Source of the DNA: Kitasatospora herbaricolor
GTDB lineage: Bacteria > Actinomycetota > Actinomycetes > Streptomycetales > Streptomycetaceae
Direction of reading: 5' to 3'
Assembly: GCF_030813695.1 (NCBI RefSeq)
Contig: NZ_JAUSVA010000002.1
Coordinates: 3,162,001-3,226,000 of the forward strand
DNA: 64,000 nt
Positions 53,715 to 62,174 of the stretch are shown in pieces. The translations under genes and the position numbers were made by a program. The notes under the pieces are model-generated. The model ran no database searches. It was not told the origin of the DNA and saw only the letters and a list, made by a program, of their open reading frames with translations. Numbering within the stretch: position 1 is the stretch's first letter; every line of letters starts with the position of its first letter.

Positions 53715-54310
53715 TCTTGATCCGGTCCCGTCGGGGAGCCAGCCCCGGACATCTGTTCGGCCCCTTCGAGACTACGGCGCGCCGGCCGCTCCGCCGCTGA
53801 TCGGGGCGCCGGACGGCCAGTCTTAGCGCGATTTTGACGGCCGGGCCGCCCGAGGGGGCCGGCGGCCCGGCCCCGGCGGCGACCGCCCGGCGGCCTGCCC
53901 CGCCGCCTGCGTCCGCACCGGCCTGCCGCCCGTAGGCCGGCCGGCGGCCACACCGGTGGCCGCCCGCCACCCACCGATCGGAGCACGTCGGACACCTGCA
54001 CGCCGGTAATGACGAACCGTCACCCCCCTCGGCCCCGCTGGGCGACAGGCGGTTCCGACGTCACCGAGCGGGCTGCGCGCCGGGCTGCCGCGAGAGATCG
54101 ACCAGCTCGTCCTGGACCTGCCGCCGAAGGAACCCGCGAGCCGCCAACGAACCGTCGGCCAGGCCTCGGCCCGGCTGTGCGCGGCATCCTCCGGTACGCG
54201 CAGCGCCCGACCCTCGTCCACAGCCCGACCCTGCGCCACGGCGCACCCGGGTCCGGTCCGTCCGATCGCACCGTGGCACTCGACCCGGGGGAGGCCGAGG
54301 ACCGCGGATC
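53715..54310. other. 596-bp region upstream of kdpD; no gene recognised
   Basis: No kdpFABC remnant was recognised. Around 54092 the plus strand reads EIDQLVLDLPPKEPASRQ for about 20 codons, perhaps a fragment of a lost gene. Promoters for kdpD and the ROK region must lie here. Confidence 0.4.
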
Positions 54311-54600
54311 ATGGAGAAGGCCATGACCGACAGTGCCGCGCCGCCCGCCGGGGCGAACCGCGACGCCGGAGCCGAGCGGCAGGCCGCCCAGACGCTCTTC
54401 CAGGAAACCCGCGCCGAGGCCGCCCAGGCGACGCAGGACGTCGAGACCGACCTCGCGACGCGCCGGGCCGAGGCCGGCCGGGACCTCGCCGGGAGCGAGC
54501 GGGTGAGCCCCGCATCCTTCCAGGCGGCCGCGGCCGGGCGTGAGGAGGCGGGCGGCTCTTCGAAGGAACCCGTACCAGGGCCGCCGGACCCGCCGCGGGC
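54311..54600 (+). other. Possible small Ala/Glu-rich helical gene running into the ROK gene frame
   Basis: From the ATG at 54311 or 54323 about 85 codons have strong G/C third-position bias and read as amphipathic helix (QAAQTLFQETRAEAAQATQD and VETDLATRRAEAGRDLAG), like small helical proteins. No stop appears in this frame until it is deep in the ROK gene, so its real end is not visible. It may be a frameshifted gene or chance. Confidence 0.3.
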
Positions 54601-54653
54601 CGCTTCACGCCCTCGCCACGCCCGTGCAACACGCCGCTGGGAGCATCGACCGC

Positions 54654-55874
54654 ATGCTCTCCCTGGTCGCACCGCCCACGCACGGCAGGACCCCGCTGCC
54701 CACCGAGGGCGGCGGGGCCGGGGCCGTGCTGCGCGCGGTACTGGCCGGCGGCCCGCTGACCCGCAGCGCGGTCGGCCGGGCCACCGGCCTCAGCCCGGCC
54801 GCCGTCTCCCGGCACACCGCCGACCTCACCGGGCTCGGGCTGCTGCGCGAACTCCCCCCGCCGGACGGGCCGCCCAGGGCGGGCCGCCCGCAGCTGCCGC
54901 TGGACATCGACACCCGTCACCACCTCACCTGCGGCGTGCACATCGGCGTGCCCTGGCTCACCTTCGCCCTGCTGGACCTGCGCGGACGGGTGGTCGCCCA
55001 CGAGCGACTGCCCCGGCGCGGGGACGCCGCCGCCGTCCTCGGCACCATCCGGGCCTACCTGCCGGGCTTCCTGGCCCGCCGGGCCGCCGGCCACTCCCTG
55101 CTCGGCCTCGGCGTGGTCACCGGCGGCTGGGTGGACTCCGAGAGCGGCAGCGTCGTCGCCCACGGCCCGCTCGGCTGGCACGACGTCCCCGTCCGCGACA
55201 TCCTGGCCGACGCCACCCGGCTGCCGGTGCACGTCGACAGCCACGCCCGGGCACTGGCCCAGGCGGAGCTGCTGTTCGGCGCCGGCAGCACGGCCACCGA
55301 ACTGGTCCAGCTCTTCGTCGGCAACGTCGTCGACGCGGCCATCGCCACCGGCGGCAGCGTGCTGCGCGGGCGCCGCTCCCGCGCCGGCGACATCGGCCAC
55401 CTCGCCGTACCCGGCTCCACCGAGCCCTGCTCCTGCGGGCGCACCGGCTGCCTCCAGGCCACCGTCGCGGACCGGACCCTCGCCCGCCGGGCCCACGCCC
55501 TCGGCCTGATCCCCGGCCCCGACTTCGACCTGCTGCTGGAACTGACCGGCACCGGGAACCCCGCCGCGATCCGGCTCTTCGAGGAGCGGCTGCGGCTCGT
55601 CGCGCCCGCCGCCGGCCTGCTGCTGGACGTCCTCAACCCCGAGGTCCTGGTGGTCAGTGAAGCCGGCCTGTCGGTCGCCCCCTGCCTGCGCCCGTACCTG
55701 GCCGAGCAGATCCGGCTGCACTCCAACGCCGCACCCGAACAGTTCGTCACCGCGACCGCGTTCGGTGTCGAGGTGCTGGCGGTGGCGGCCTGCGCCGGGG
55801 TGCTCGACAGCGTCTACCAGCGGCCGATGGAACTGCGGACGGCCGGGCGCGCGACCGCCCGGACGATGCGTTGA
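54654..55874 (+). CDS. ROK-family transcriptional regulator/sugar kinase-like protein
   Basis: 406 residues. An N-terminal winged helix (PLTRSAVGRATGLSPAAVSRH) precedes an actin-like ROK domain with a DLRGRVV phosphate loop and GVVTGGWVDSESG. The ROK zinc motif CSCGRTGCLQ is present. Such proteins repress carbohydrate operons and bind sugars. The target is unknown; nearest neighbours are an LLM monooxygenase and the sulfonate operon rather than sugar genes. ATG 54654 follows GGGAG; upstream starts are possible. Confidence 0.88.
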   Translation: MLSLVAPPTHGRTPLPTEGGGAGAVLRAVLAGGPLTRSAVGRATGLSPAAVSRHTADLTGLGLLRELPPPDGPPRAGRPQLPLDIDTRHHLTCGVHIGVPWLTFALLDLRGRVVAHERLPRRGDAAAVLGTIRAYLPGFLARRAAGHSLLGLGVVTGGWVDSESGSVVAHGPLGWHDVPVRDILADATRLPVHVDSHARALAQAELLFGAGSTATELVQLFVGNVVDAAIATGGSVLRGRRSRAGDIGHLAVPGSTEPCSCGRTGCLQATVADRTLARRAHALGLIPGPDFDLLLELTGTGNPAAIRLFEERLRLVAPAAGLLLDVLNPEVLVVSEAGLSVAPCLRPYLAEQIRLHSNAAPEQFVTATAFGVEVLAVAACAGVLDSVYQRPMELRTAGRATARTMR

Positions 55875-55998
55875 GCCCTCGTCAACGGCGCATTAATTCC
55901 ACGGCCAGGTGAATCGTTGAACGGCCGCGGAACGGGCCGGAGAATCGGGTCAATCCCCCTTTCTCCCGCCCGACTTCCGAGCCACGGAGTGATCCGCC

Positions 55999-57333
55999 AT
56001 GCCCGAGAACGCCGCCGAGCGCCAACTCCACTTCAACCTCTTCCTGATGGGCGTCGGCCACCACGAGGCCGCCTGGCGCCACCCCCGCACCGACCCGTCC
56101 GCCGCCGGGGACGTCGCGCACTTCCAGCGGCTCGCCCGAGCCGCCGAGGCGGCCTCCTTCGACTCGGTGTTCCTCGCCGACGGCGTCGAGGCCCGATCCG
56201 ACGGCGGCTGGGGCCTGATCAGCCACTTCGAACCGTTCACCCTGCTCACCGCGCTGGCCGCGGTGACCACCCGGATCGGCCTGATCGGCACCGTCTCCAC
56301 CGGCTTCTCCGAGCCCTACAACCTGGCCCGCCAGTTCGCCTCGCTGGACCACATCAGCCACGGGCGGGCCGGCTGGAACATCGTCACCTCGGCCGGCGAC
56401 CGCGCCGCCCAGAACTTCGGCCGCAGCGCCAACCAGGACCACGCCGTACGGTACGAGCGGGCCGCCGAGTTCCTGGACGTGGTCACCGCGCTGTGGGACA
56501 GCTGGGAGGACGACGCGCTGCTGCTGGACCGCGCGAGCGGGGCGTTCGCCGCCCCCGGCCGGGTGCACGACATCGACCACGTCGGCAAGCACTTCCAGGT
56601 GCGCGGGCCGCTGAACATCCCGCGCAGCCCGCAGGGGCACCCGCTGCTCGTGCAGGCCGGCTCCTCCGACAACGGCAGGGCCTTCGCCGCCCGCTGGGCG
56701 GAGGCGGTGTTCACCGCGCAGCAGACCCTGGCGGAGGGGCAGGCCTTCTACGGCGATCTCAAGCGGCAGGCCGCCGAGGCCGGCCGCGACCCGGCACAGG
56801 TGAAGATCCTGCCCGGCGTCGTCCCCGTGCTCGGCTCCACCGAGGCCGAGGCCCGCGCCCTCGACGAGGAGCTGGACGCCCTGATCAGCCCGGCCCGGGC
56901 GGTCGGCGTGCTCTCCACCGTCCTCGGCGTCGACCTCACCGACCACCCGCTGGACGAGCCGCTGCCACCGCTGCCGCCGGTCACCGCGATCAACGGCGCC
57001 AAGAGCCGCTTCGAGCTGATCCGCGACCTCGCCGAGCGCGACCGGCTGACCCTGCGCCAACTCGTCGGGCGGCTCGGCGGCGGCCGCGGCCACCAGGTCG
57101 TGGTCGGCACCCCCGAGCAGCTCGCCGACCACATCGGGACCTGGTTCACCCAGGGCGCGGCCGACGGCTTCAACATCATGCCGCCCGTCCTGCCCGGCGG
57201 CCTCGACGACTTCGTCGAGCAGGTGGTGCCGATCCTGCGGGCACGCGGCCTGTTCCGCGAGGGCTACACCGGCAGCACCCTGCGCGAGCACTACGGCCTG
57301 CCGCGCCCGGCCGGGCGGTACGCCACGGCATGA
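55999..57333 (+). CDS. LLM-class flavin monooxygenase (NtaA/SnaA/DszA type)
   Basis: 444 residues of the FMNH2-dependent bacterial luciferase-like barrel. Motifs: LFLMGVGHHEAAWRHP start, SFDSVFLADGVEAR, SPQGHPLLVQAGSSDNGRAF, and a later TPEQLADHIGTWF. NtaA/DszA relatives oxidise nitrilotriacetate, sulfonates or sulfones with a separate flavin reductase. None is adjacent. Convergent with the tauD-sulfonate block, so an alkyl-sulfonate role is plausible. ATG 55999 after GGAG; terminator at 57362. Confidence 0.9.
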   Translation: MPENAAERQLHFNLFLMGVGHHEAAWRHPRTDPSAAGDVAHFQRLARAAEAASFDSVFLADGVEARSDGGWGLISHFEPFTLLTALAAVTTRIGLIGTVSTGFSEPYNLARQFASLDHISHGRAGWNIVTSAGDRAAQNFGRSANQDHAVRYERAAEFLDVVTALWDSWEDDALLLDRASGAFAAPGRVHDIDHVGKHFQVRGPLNIPRSPQGHPLLVQAGSSDNGRAFAARWAEAVFTAQQTLAEGQAFYGDLKRQAAEAGRDPAQVKILPGVVPVLGSTEAEARALDEELDALISPARAVGVLSTVLGVDLTDHPLDEPLPPLPPVTAINGAKSRFELIRDLAERDRLTLRQLVGRLGGGRGHQVVVGTPEQLADHIGTWFTQGAADGFNIMPPVLPGGLDDFVEQVVPILRARGLFREGYTGSTLREHYGLPRPAGRYATA

Positions 57334-57361
57334 CGGCCCGGCGCCGGGCCCGGCTCGGCCT

Positions 57362-57403
57362 CACGGGGAAGGCCCGGACCAGGTGGTCCGGGCCTTCCCC
57401 GTG
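57362..57403. terminator. Bidirectional terminator between LLM monooxygenase and tauD
   Basis: 19-bp perfect stem (57362-57380 with 57385-57403), 4-nt loop. Confidence 0.88.
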
Positions 57404-57443
57404 GACCGGCCGCGCGGACCCCCTCCGCGCGGCCGGGCGGTGC

Positions 57444-58334
57444 TCAGGCGGTGTAGTGCGAGGCGTCGTCACCCTCCAGCACCTGGCTGGACTCCCCCGT
57501 GACGCCCACCGGGACGTCACCGGCCACGGTGACCCGGTGCAGGCGACGCGGCAGGTCGTCGTAGTCGTCCGGCGCGTAGTGCTGGGTGGCGCGGTTGTCG
57601 AAGAGCACCACGTCCCCGAGCTCCCAGCGCCAGCGGACCACGTTCTCGGGCCGCGTGACGTACGCCTGCAGGCTGCGCAGCAGATCGTGCGACTCGGCGC
57701 TCGGCAGGCCGACGACCGACTGCGCGAAGCCCCCGATGAACAGCCCGCGCTCACCGCTCTCCGGGTGCACCCGCACCACCGGGTGGGCGGTGCGGTACGT
57801 GCGGGCGGTGAAGACCCGGCGGCGCTCCTGGTCCGCCGCGTCCAGCTCCTTGCCCTGCGCGTAGTCGTAGTCGTTGGTGTGCACGGCCCAGAGCCGGTCG
57901 GCGAACTCGCGCAGCTGCTCCGGCAGGTCCTGGTACGCGGTCTGGGTGTTGGCGATCAGCGTGTTGCCGCCGTACGGCGGGACGATCAGGCTGCGCAGGG
58001 TGCTGGCCTTCGGCGGCGTGCGGACGAAGGTGACGTCGGTGTGCCAGCGGTTGGCCCGGCCGCCGTCCTCGCTGTCCACCGCCAGCACGTTCGGCTGCCC
58101 GTCGAGCGCGGGGACGGTCGGGTGCGCCGTGGTGAGGGTGCCGAAGTTGGCGGCGAAGCGGGTCTGGCCGTCGTCGTCCAGCTGCTGGCCGCGGAAGAAG
58201 AGCGCCTTGTGCTCCACCAGGGCGGCGTTGAGCTGCTCGACGGTGTCCGGGTCGAGTTCGGCGGCGGTGTCGACGCCGAGGATCTCGGCGCCGATCCGGC
58301 CGCCGACCTTGCGGATCTCGAAGGTGCTGGTCAT
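57444..58334 (-). CDS. TauD/TfdA-family alpha-ketoglutarate-dependent dioxygenase
   Basis: 296 residues. The iron facial triad is His98-x-Asp100 (WHTDVTF) and His252 (NRATQHYA). The 2-oxoglutarate-binding Arg lies in the later RRLHRVTV segment. It resembles TauD, which releases sulfite from taurine, and related alkylsulfonate and alkylsulfatase dioxygenases. ATG 58332-58334 after AAGGGAA. Last gene of the block ssuA-ssuB-ssuC-FAD-Fd-tauD, 73 bp behind the ferredoxin gene. Confidence 0.92.
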   Translation of the reverse strand: MTSTFEIRKVGGRIGAEILGVDTAAELDPDTVEQLNAALVEHKALFFRGQQLDDDGQTRFAANFGTLTTAHPTVPALDGQPNVLAVDSEDGGRANRWHTDVTFVRTPPKASTLRSLIVPPYGGNTLIANTQTAYQDLPEQLREFADRLWAVHTNDYDYAQGKELDAADQERRRVFTARTYRTAHPVVRVHPESGERGLFIGGFAQSVVGLPSAESHDLLRSLQAYVTRPENVVRWRWELGDVVLFDNRATQHYAPDDYDDLPRRLHRVTVAGDVPVGVTGESSQVLEGDDASHYTA

Positions 58335-58377
58335 CGGTTTTCCCTTCGGACGGTGGTTGCGGTGCGGACGTTCAGGA

Positions 58378-58417
58378 GGTGCGTCAGGAGGTGGTCCGGG
58401 CGGTGCGTCAGGAGGTG
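58378..58417. repeat. Two 16-bp direct repeats between ferredoxin and tauD
   Basis: GGTGCGTCAGGAGGTG at 58378-58393 and again at 58402-58417. The second copy includes the ferredoxin stop codon. It looks like a small duplication at the gene end. Confidence 0.6.
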
Positions 58418-58767
58418 ATGGGAGTGGCCGAGGCGGCCGGCCCGAAGGCCGGGCCGATCGCGCGCAGCGCGCCCGGGGTCCGGCCCCGGCCCCAGCCGAT
58501 CTGCGCGCGGTAACTGCCGAGCAGCCCGGCGTCGGCCAGCCGCCGCTCGTCGTGGACGGCCGGGTCCTGCGGCTGCGGGTGGGTGTACGGGGAGACGAAC
58601 AGCGCGTCCACCGGGCAGTTGGCCTCGCACTGGAAGCAGGTCTGGCAGTCGTCCTGCCGGGCGATCGACGGGATGCCGTCCGCGCCCCGCTCGAAGACGT
58701 CGGTCGGACAGACCCTGATGCACCGGTCGCAGGCGATGCAGCGCTCCGGGGAGACGAGTTCGATCAC
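58408..58767 (-). CDS. Dicluster [4Fe-4S] ferredoxin, AprB-like
   Basis: 119 residues. Two cluster motifs are complete: Cys10-x2-Cys13-x2-Cys16-x3-Cys20 (SPERCIACDRCIRVCP) and Cys41-x2-Cys44-x2-Cys47-x3-Cys51 (DDCQTCFQCEANCP). The C-terminal tail (about 60-119) is unusual for a simple ferredoxin and resembles the extended tail of APS-reductase beta subunits. The GTG start (58765-58767) overlaps the stop of the FAD gene (GTGA). It would pass electrons to or from the flavoprotein. Its exact partner reaction is unknown. Confidence 0.88.
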   Translation of the reverse strand: MIELVSPERCIACDRCIRVCPTDVFERGADGIPSIARQDDCQTCFQCEANCPVDALFVSPYTHPQPQDPAVHDERRLADAGLLGSYRAQIGWGRGRTPGALRAIGPAFGPAASATPITS

Positions 58768-60362
58768 GCGGCGGCCTCCGTGGCTCGGGCGAGCGGGCGG
58801 GTCCAGACCTCGTCCAGCCCGCCGGTGGCGATCCGGTGGTGCTGCGCCGGATCCTGGTCGGGGTGGTCGAGCCGGCGGGCCATCCCCCGGGATTCGGTAC
58901 GGGCCAGCGCGGAGCGGTACATCCAGCGGGCGTTCGCGGCGAGCGCCGCCGCCTGCCGGGCCCGGACCGCGTCCGCACCGGTGGCCCGCAGCCCGGCCCG
59001 CAGCCTCGCCCAGGTGTCGTCCAGCACGGTGAGCGCCCCGGTGAGGCCGTCCCCGTGCCGCAGGTAGTTCTTGTCGTACGGGAGCACCTCGCGCTGGACC
59101 GCCGCGACGATGTCCCGGGCGTCCCCGACCGGCGTGCCGCCGGGCACGCCGGTCGGACGCAGCCCGGCCCGGCCGGCCGGGGCGAGCGTGCGGCGGTGGG
59201 CGCCGGGCCCGAGCGCGCGGGCGTACCCGGCGGCGCCCCGCCCGGCCCAGGTGCCCGAGGACATCGCCCAGGCCGCGTTGTGGCTGCCACCGCCGGTGAA
59301 CCCCCCGCAGATCTCCTCCCGGGTGGCGGCGTCGCCGGCCGCGAACAGGCCGGGGACGGTGGTGCGGCAGTCGTCGCCGGCGATCCGGATGCCACCGGTG
59401 CCGCGCACCGTCCCCTCGGCGAGCAGGGTGACGGCGAAGCGGTCGGTGAACGGGTCGATGCCGAGCCGGTCGAAGGTCAGGAAGAAGTTCGGCTGGGCCA
59501 GGCGCATCGCGCGGCGGGCCGCCTCGTCGGCGCGGTCCAGCCGGCAGTACACCTTCTCCCCGGCCAGCAGCGTACGGGCGATCACCGAGCGGCCGCCCTG
59601 ACTGGCGGCACCCTCCAGCGCGGCGCCGTCCCCGGTGGTGAACGTGGCGTACGCGTAGAAGGCGGTCTTGGTGACCGAGGTGTGCTCCGGCGCGATGCCG
59701 TAGGCGTTGGAGAACTCCATCCCGGAGAGCTCGGCGCCCACCTCCGCCGCGTACAGGGCGCCGTCCCCGGTGTTGGTGTCGGTGCCGAGCGCCTTGCTGA
59801 GGAACGCGCAGCCCCCGGTGGCGAGCACCACGGCGCCCGCCCGCACCAGGAAGGGGTGCCCGGCCTGCCGGCGGTGGCCCGCCGCGCCGGCGACCGACCC
59901 GTCGGCGGCGGTGAGCAGTTCGGTCACGGGGCTGTGGTCGAGGATGCGGACACCCGCGCGCCGCACCCGGATCCGCATCCGGCGCATGTACTCGGGGCCC
60001 TGCAGGCCGTTCCGCAGCTGGCGGCCGTCCGGACCGGCCGGGAAGGGATAACTCCTCGTCCGGGCCAACTCGTTCATGTTGGCGTAGGTCTGGTCGAGGA
60101 CCCTGGCCATCCAGCGCCGGTCGGCCAGGTGGCCGCCCAGCGCCTCCCGGCTCGCCATCGCCGCCTCGCGCAGCGCCGGCTCCGGTTCCACGTACCAGAC
60201 GCCGGTGCCGCCGGCCGCCGTCGAGCCGCTGGTCCCGCAGTACCCCTTGTCGGCCAGGACGACGTCCGCGCCCGCGCGGGCCGCGTCCAGTGCCGCCCAG
60301 GTGGCCGCCGGACCGCCCCCGACCACCAGGACGTCGGCCGCGAAATCCCGTTGCGTACTCAC
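58764..60362 (-). CDS. FAD-binding oxidoreductase of the AprA/fumarate reductase superfamily
   Basis: 532 residues. The Rossmann FAD motif is VLVVGGGPAATWAALDAARA. The following GTSGSTAAGGTGVW corresponds to the second FAD contact in succinate dehydrogenase- and AprA-like flavoproteins. A later segment GGAGLFAAGDAATRE-type (GLFAAGDAATREEICGG) completes FAD binding. The length is shorter than dissimilatory AprA (over 600). The GTG start has GAGAGGTG upstream. Translated in tandem with the ferredoxin, 10 bp after ssuC. A role in reducing or oxidising an organosulfur compound is inferred from context only. Confidence 0.82.
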   Translation of the reverse strand: MSTQRDFAADVLVVGGGPAATWAALDAARAGADVVLADKGYCGTSGSTAAGGTGVWYVEPEPALREAAMASREALGGHLADRRWMARVLDQTYANMNELARTRSYPFPAGPDGRQLRNGLQGPEYMRRMRIRVRRAGVRILDHSPVTELLTAADGSVAGAAGHRRQAGHPFLVRAGAVVLATGGCAFLSKALGTDTNTGDGALYAAEVGAELSGMEFSNAYGIAPEHTSVTKTAFYAYATFTTGDGAALEGAASQGGRSVIARTLLAGEKVYCRLDRADEAARRAMRLAQPNFFLTFDRLGIDPFTDRFAVTLLAEGTVRGTGGIRIAGDDCRTTVPGLFAAGDAATREEICGGFTGGGSHNAAWAMSSGTWAGRGAAGYARALGPGAHRRTLAPAGRAGLRPTGVPGGTPVGDARDIVAAVQREVLPYDKNYLRHGDGLTGALTVLDDTWARLRAGLRATGADAVRARQAAALAANARWMYRSALARTESRGMARRLDHPDQDPAQHHRIATGGLDEVWTRPLARATEAAA

Positions 60363-60372
60363 GCCACACCTC

Positions 60373-61347
60373 TCAACCGACCAGCGGGGCGCGCCAGGCG
60401 GTGAACCGGCGCTCCAGCGCGACCAACAGCTGGTTGAAGACCAGCCCGATGACGGAGATCGTCACGATGCCCGCGTACATCTGCGGGATCGCGAAGTTGT
60501 ACTGCGACGCGTTGATCAGATAGCCGAGCCCGGCCTTCGCCCCCACCATCTCGGCGGCCACCAGCACCAGGATCGACACCGCCCCGGCGAGCCGGACACC
60601 GGTGAAGATCACCGGTACCGAGGCGGGCAGGATCACCTTCTGGAACAACCGGGGCGCGGAGAGATCCAGCGAGCGGGCCAGCCGGATCAGCGTCGGATCC
60701 ACGCTGCGCACCGCGCTGATGGTGTTGAGCAGGACCGGCCAGAGGCAGGCGTACAGCACGATCGAGATCTTGGAGGTCTCGCCGATGCCGAGGATCAGCA
60801 CGAACACCGGGAGCAGGGCGAGGGCCGCCGTGTTGCGGAAAAGCTCCAGCAGCGGGCTGAGCAGGTTGGCGACCGGCCGGTACCAGCCGATCAGCAGGCC
60901 GAGCGGCACCCCGATCACCACCGCCAGACCGAAGCCGCTGAGCGAACGGGTCAGACTGGCGGCCGTGTTGTCGGCCAACTGGCCGTTCTGCAGCAGCCCG
61001 TACCAGGCGTCCAGGACCTCGCTGAACGGCGGCAGGAAGGTCGGGTCCACCAGTTCGAAGCGCGGGGCCAGCTCCCAGAGCAGCAGCAGGGCGAGGATCG
61101 CCACGGACTTCACGGCCCCGCGCAGCAGCAGCCCGGAGAGCCGCCGCAGCAGGCCCGGCCCGCGGGCCGGATCGGGCGCTCGCTTCGCACCGGGAGCCCG
61201 GTCCACCGGCCCGGCGGGCGCAACCGGGAGCAGCGCCGGATCGGCTTCGGTGCCGGGGGCTCGGGCCGGCTCCGCCACGGGCCGGGGTTCGGCGGTGGCC
61301 GTCCGCACGGCCACCGCCGGGCGCGGGGGGTTCAGGTCGGTGCTCAT
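60373..61347 (-). CDS. ssuC: Sulfonate/taurine-type ABC transporter permease
   Basis: 324 residues with a Pro/Ala-rich 75-residue cytoplasmic tail, then six membrane helices. The EAA loop reads IRLARSLDLSAPRLFQKVILPAS (shortened here), typical of SsuC/TauC/NrtB permeases. ATG 61345-61347 overlaps the ssuB stop (ATGA). It forms the membrane channel of the importer with SsuB and SsuA. The substrate could be an alkanesulfonate, taurine or another organosulfur compound. Confidence 0.92.
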   Translation of the reverse strand: MSTDLNPPRPAVAVRTATAEPRPVAEPARAPGTEADPALLPVAPAGPVDRAPGAKRAPDPARGPGLLRRLSGLLLRGAVKSVAILALLLLWELAPRFELVDPTFLPPFSEVLDAWYGLLQNGQLADNTAASLTRSLSGFGLAVVIGVPLGLLIGWYRPVANLLSPLLELFRNTAALALLPVFVLILGIGETSKISIVLYACLWPVLLNTISAVRSVDPTLIRLARSLDLSAPRLFQKVILPASVPVIFTGVRLAGAVSILVLVAAEMVGAKAGLGYLINASQYNFAIPQMYAGIVTISVIGLVFNQLLVALERRFTAWRAPLVG

Positions 61348-62168
61348 ACGTGGCTGACCTCTCTCTCCAACTGCTGCGCACGGCTGACCTCGTCGTGCAG
61401 CAGACTCCAGATCTGGTGGCGGTAGCGGGCGAACTCCGGGCTGGAGCGCAGGTCCTGGCCGGCCGCACGCTCGCCCAGATCGATCGGGACGACCTCCTTC
61501 ACCCGGCCCGGGCGCGAGGTGAGCACCGCGACCCGGCCGCCCAGGTAGACCGCCTCCTCGATGCCGTGGGTGATGAACACGACCGTCTTGCCGGTCCGTT
61601 GCCAGATCCGCAGCAGTTCGTCCTGGAGCGACTCGCGGGTCTGCGCGTCGAGCGCCGCGAACGGCTCGTCCATCAGCAGGACGGCCGGGTCGTAGGCGAG
61701 GCTGCGGGCGATCGCGACCCGCTGCTTCATCCCGCCGGACAGCTCGTGCGGGTGGCGGTCCTCGAAGCCGGTGAGACCGACCAGGTCGAGGTACTCCTTC
61801 GCTCTGGAGGCCCGTTGACGCCTCGGCACGCCGGTGGCCTCCAGGCCGAACTCCACGTTGCCCTGGGCCGTCCGCCACGGCAGCAGCGCGTACTGCTGGA
61901 AGACGATGCTGCGGTCCACCCCCGGGCCGGTGACCGGCCGGCCGTCCAGCAGGATCTCGCCGGAGGTCGGTGCCGTCAGACCCCCGAGGAGATCCAGCAG
62001 GGTGGACTTGCCGCAGCCGCTGGGGCCGACCACCGCCAGGAACTCGCCCTTGGCGACGTCGAGTTCGATCGAGTCGAGGGCGGTGAACCCGGCGGGCCTG
62101 CGGTCCCCCGCGCGTCCCCGCACCGGGAAGGTCTTGGTGACCTGGCGAAAGCTGATGTGATCGGGCAT
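61344..62168 (-). CDS. ssuB: Sulfonate/taurine-type ABC transporter ATP-binding protein
   Basis: 274 residues. Walker A GPSGCGKSTLL, Q-loop FQQYALLPWRT, signature HELSGGMKQRVAIARSL, Walker B VLLMDEPFAALD and H-loop FITHGIEEA are all intact. It belongs to the SsuB/TauB class. ATG 62166-62168, 6 bp after the ssuA stop, so co-transcribed. It powers import in the cytosolic membrane face. Confidence 0.94.
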   Translation of the reverse strand: MPDHISFRQVTKTFPVRGRAGDRRPAGFTALDSIELDVAKGEFLAVVGPSGCGKSTLLDLLGGLTAPTSGEILLDGRPVTGPGVDRSIVFQQYALLPWRTAQGNVEFGLEATGVPRRQRASRAKEYLDLVGLTGFEDRHPHELSGGMKQRVAIARSLAYDPAVLLMDEPFAALDAQTRESLQDELLRIWQRTGKTVVFITHGIEEAVYLGGRVAVLTSRPGRVKEVVPIDLGERAAGQDLRSSPEFARYRHQIWSLLHDEVSRAQQLEREVSHV

Positions 62169-62174
62169 CCGGGC

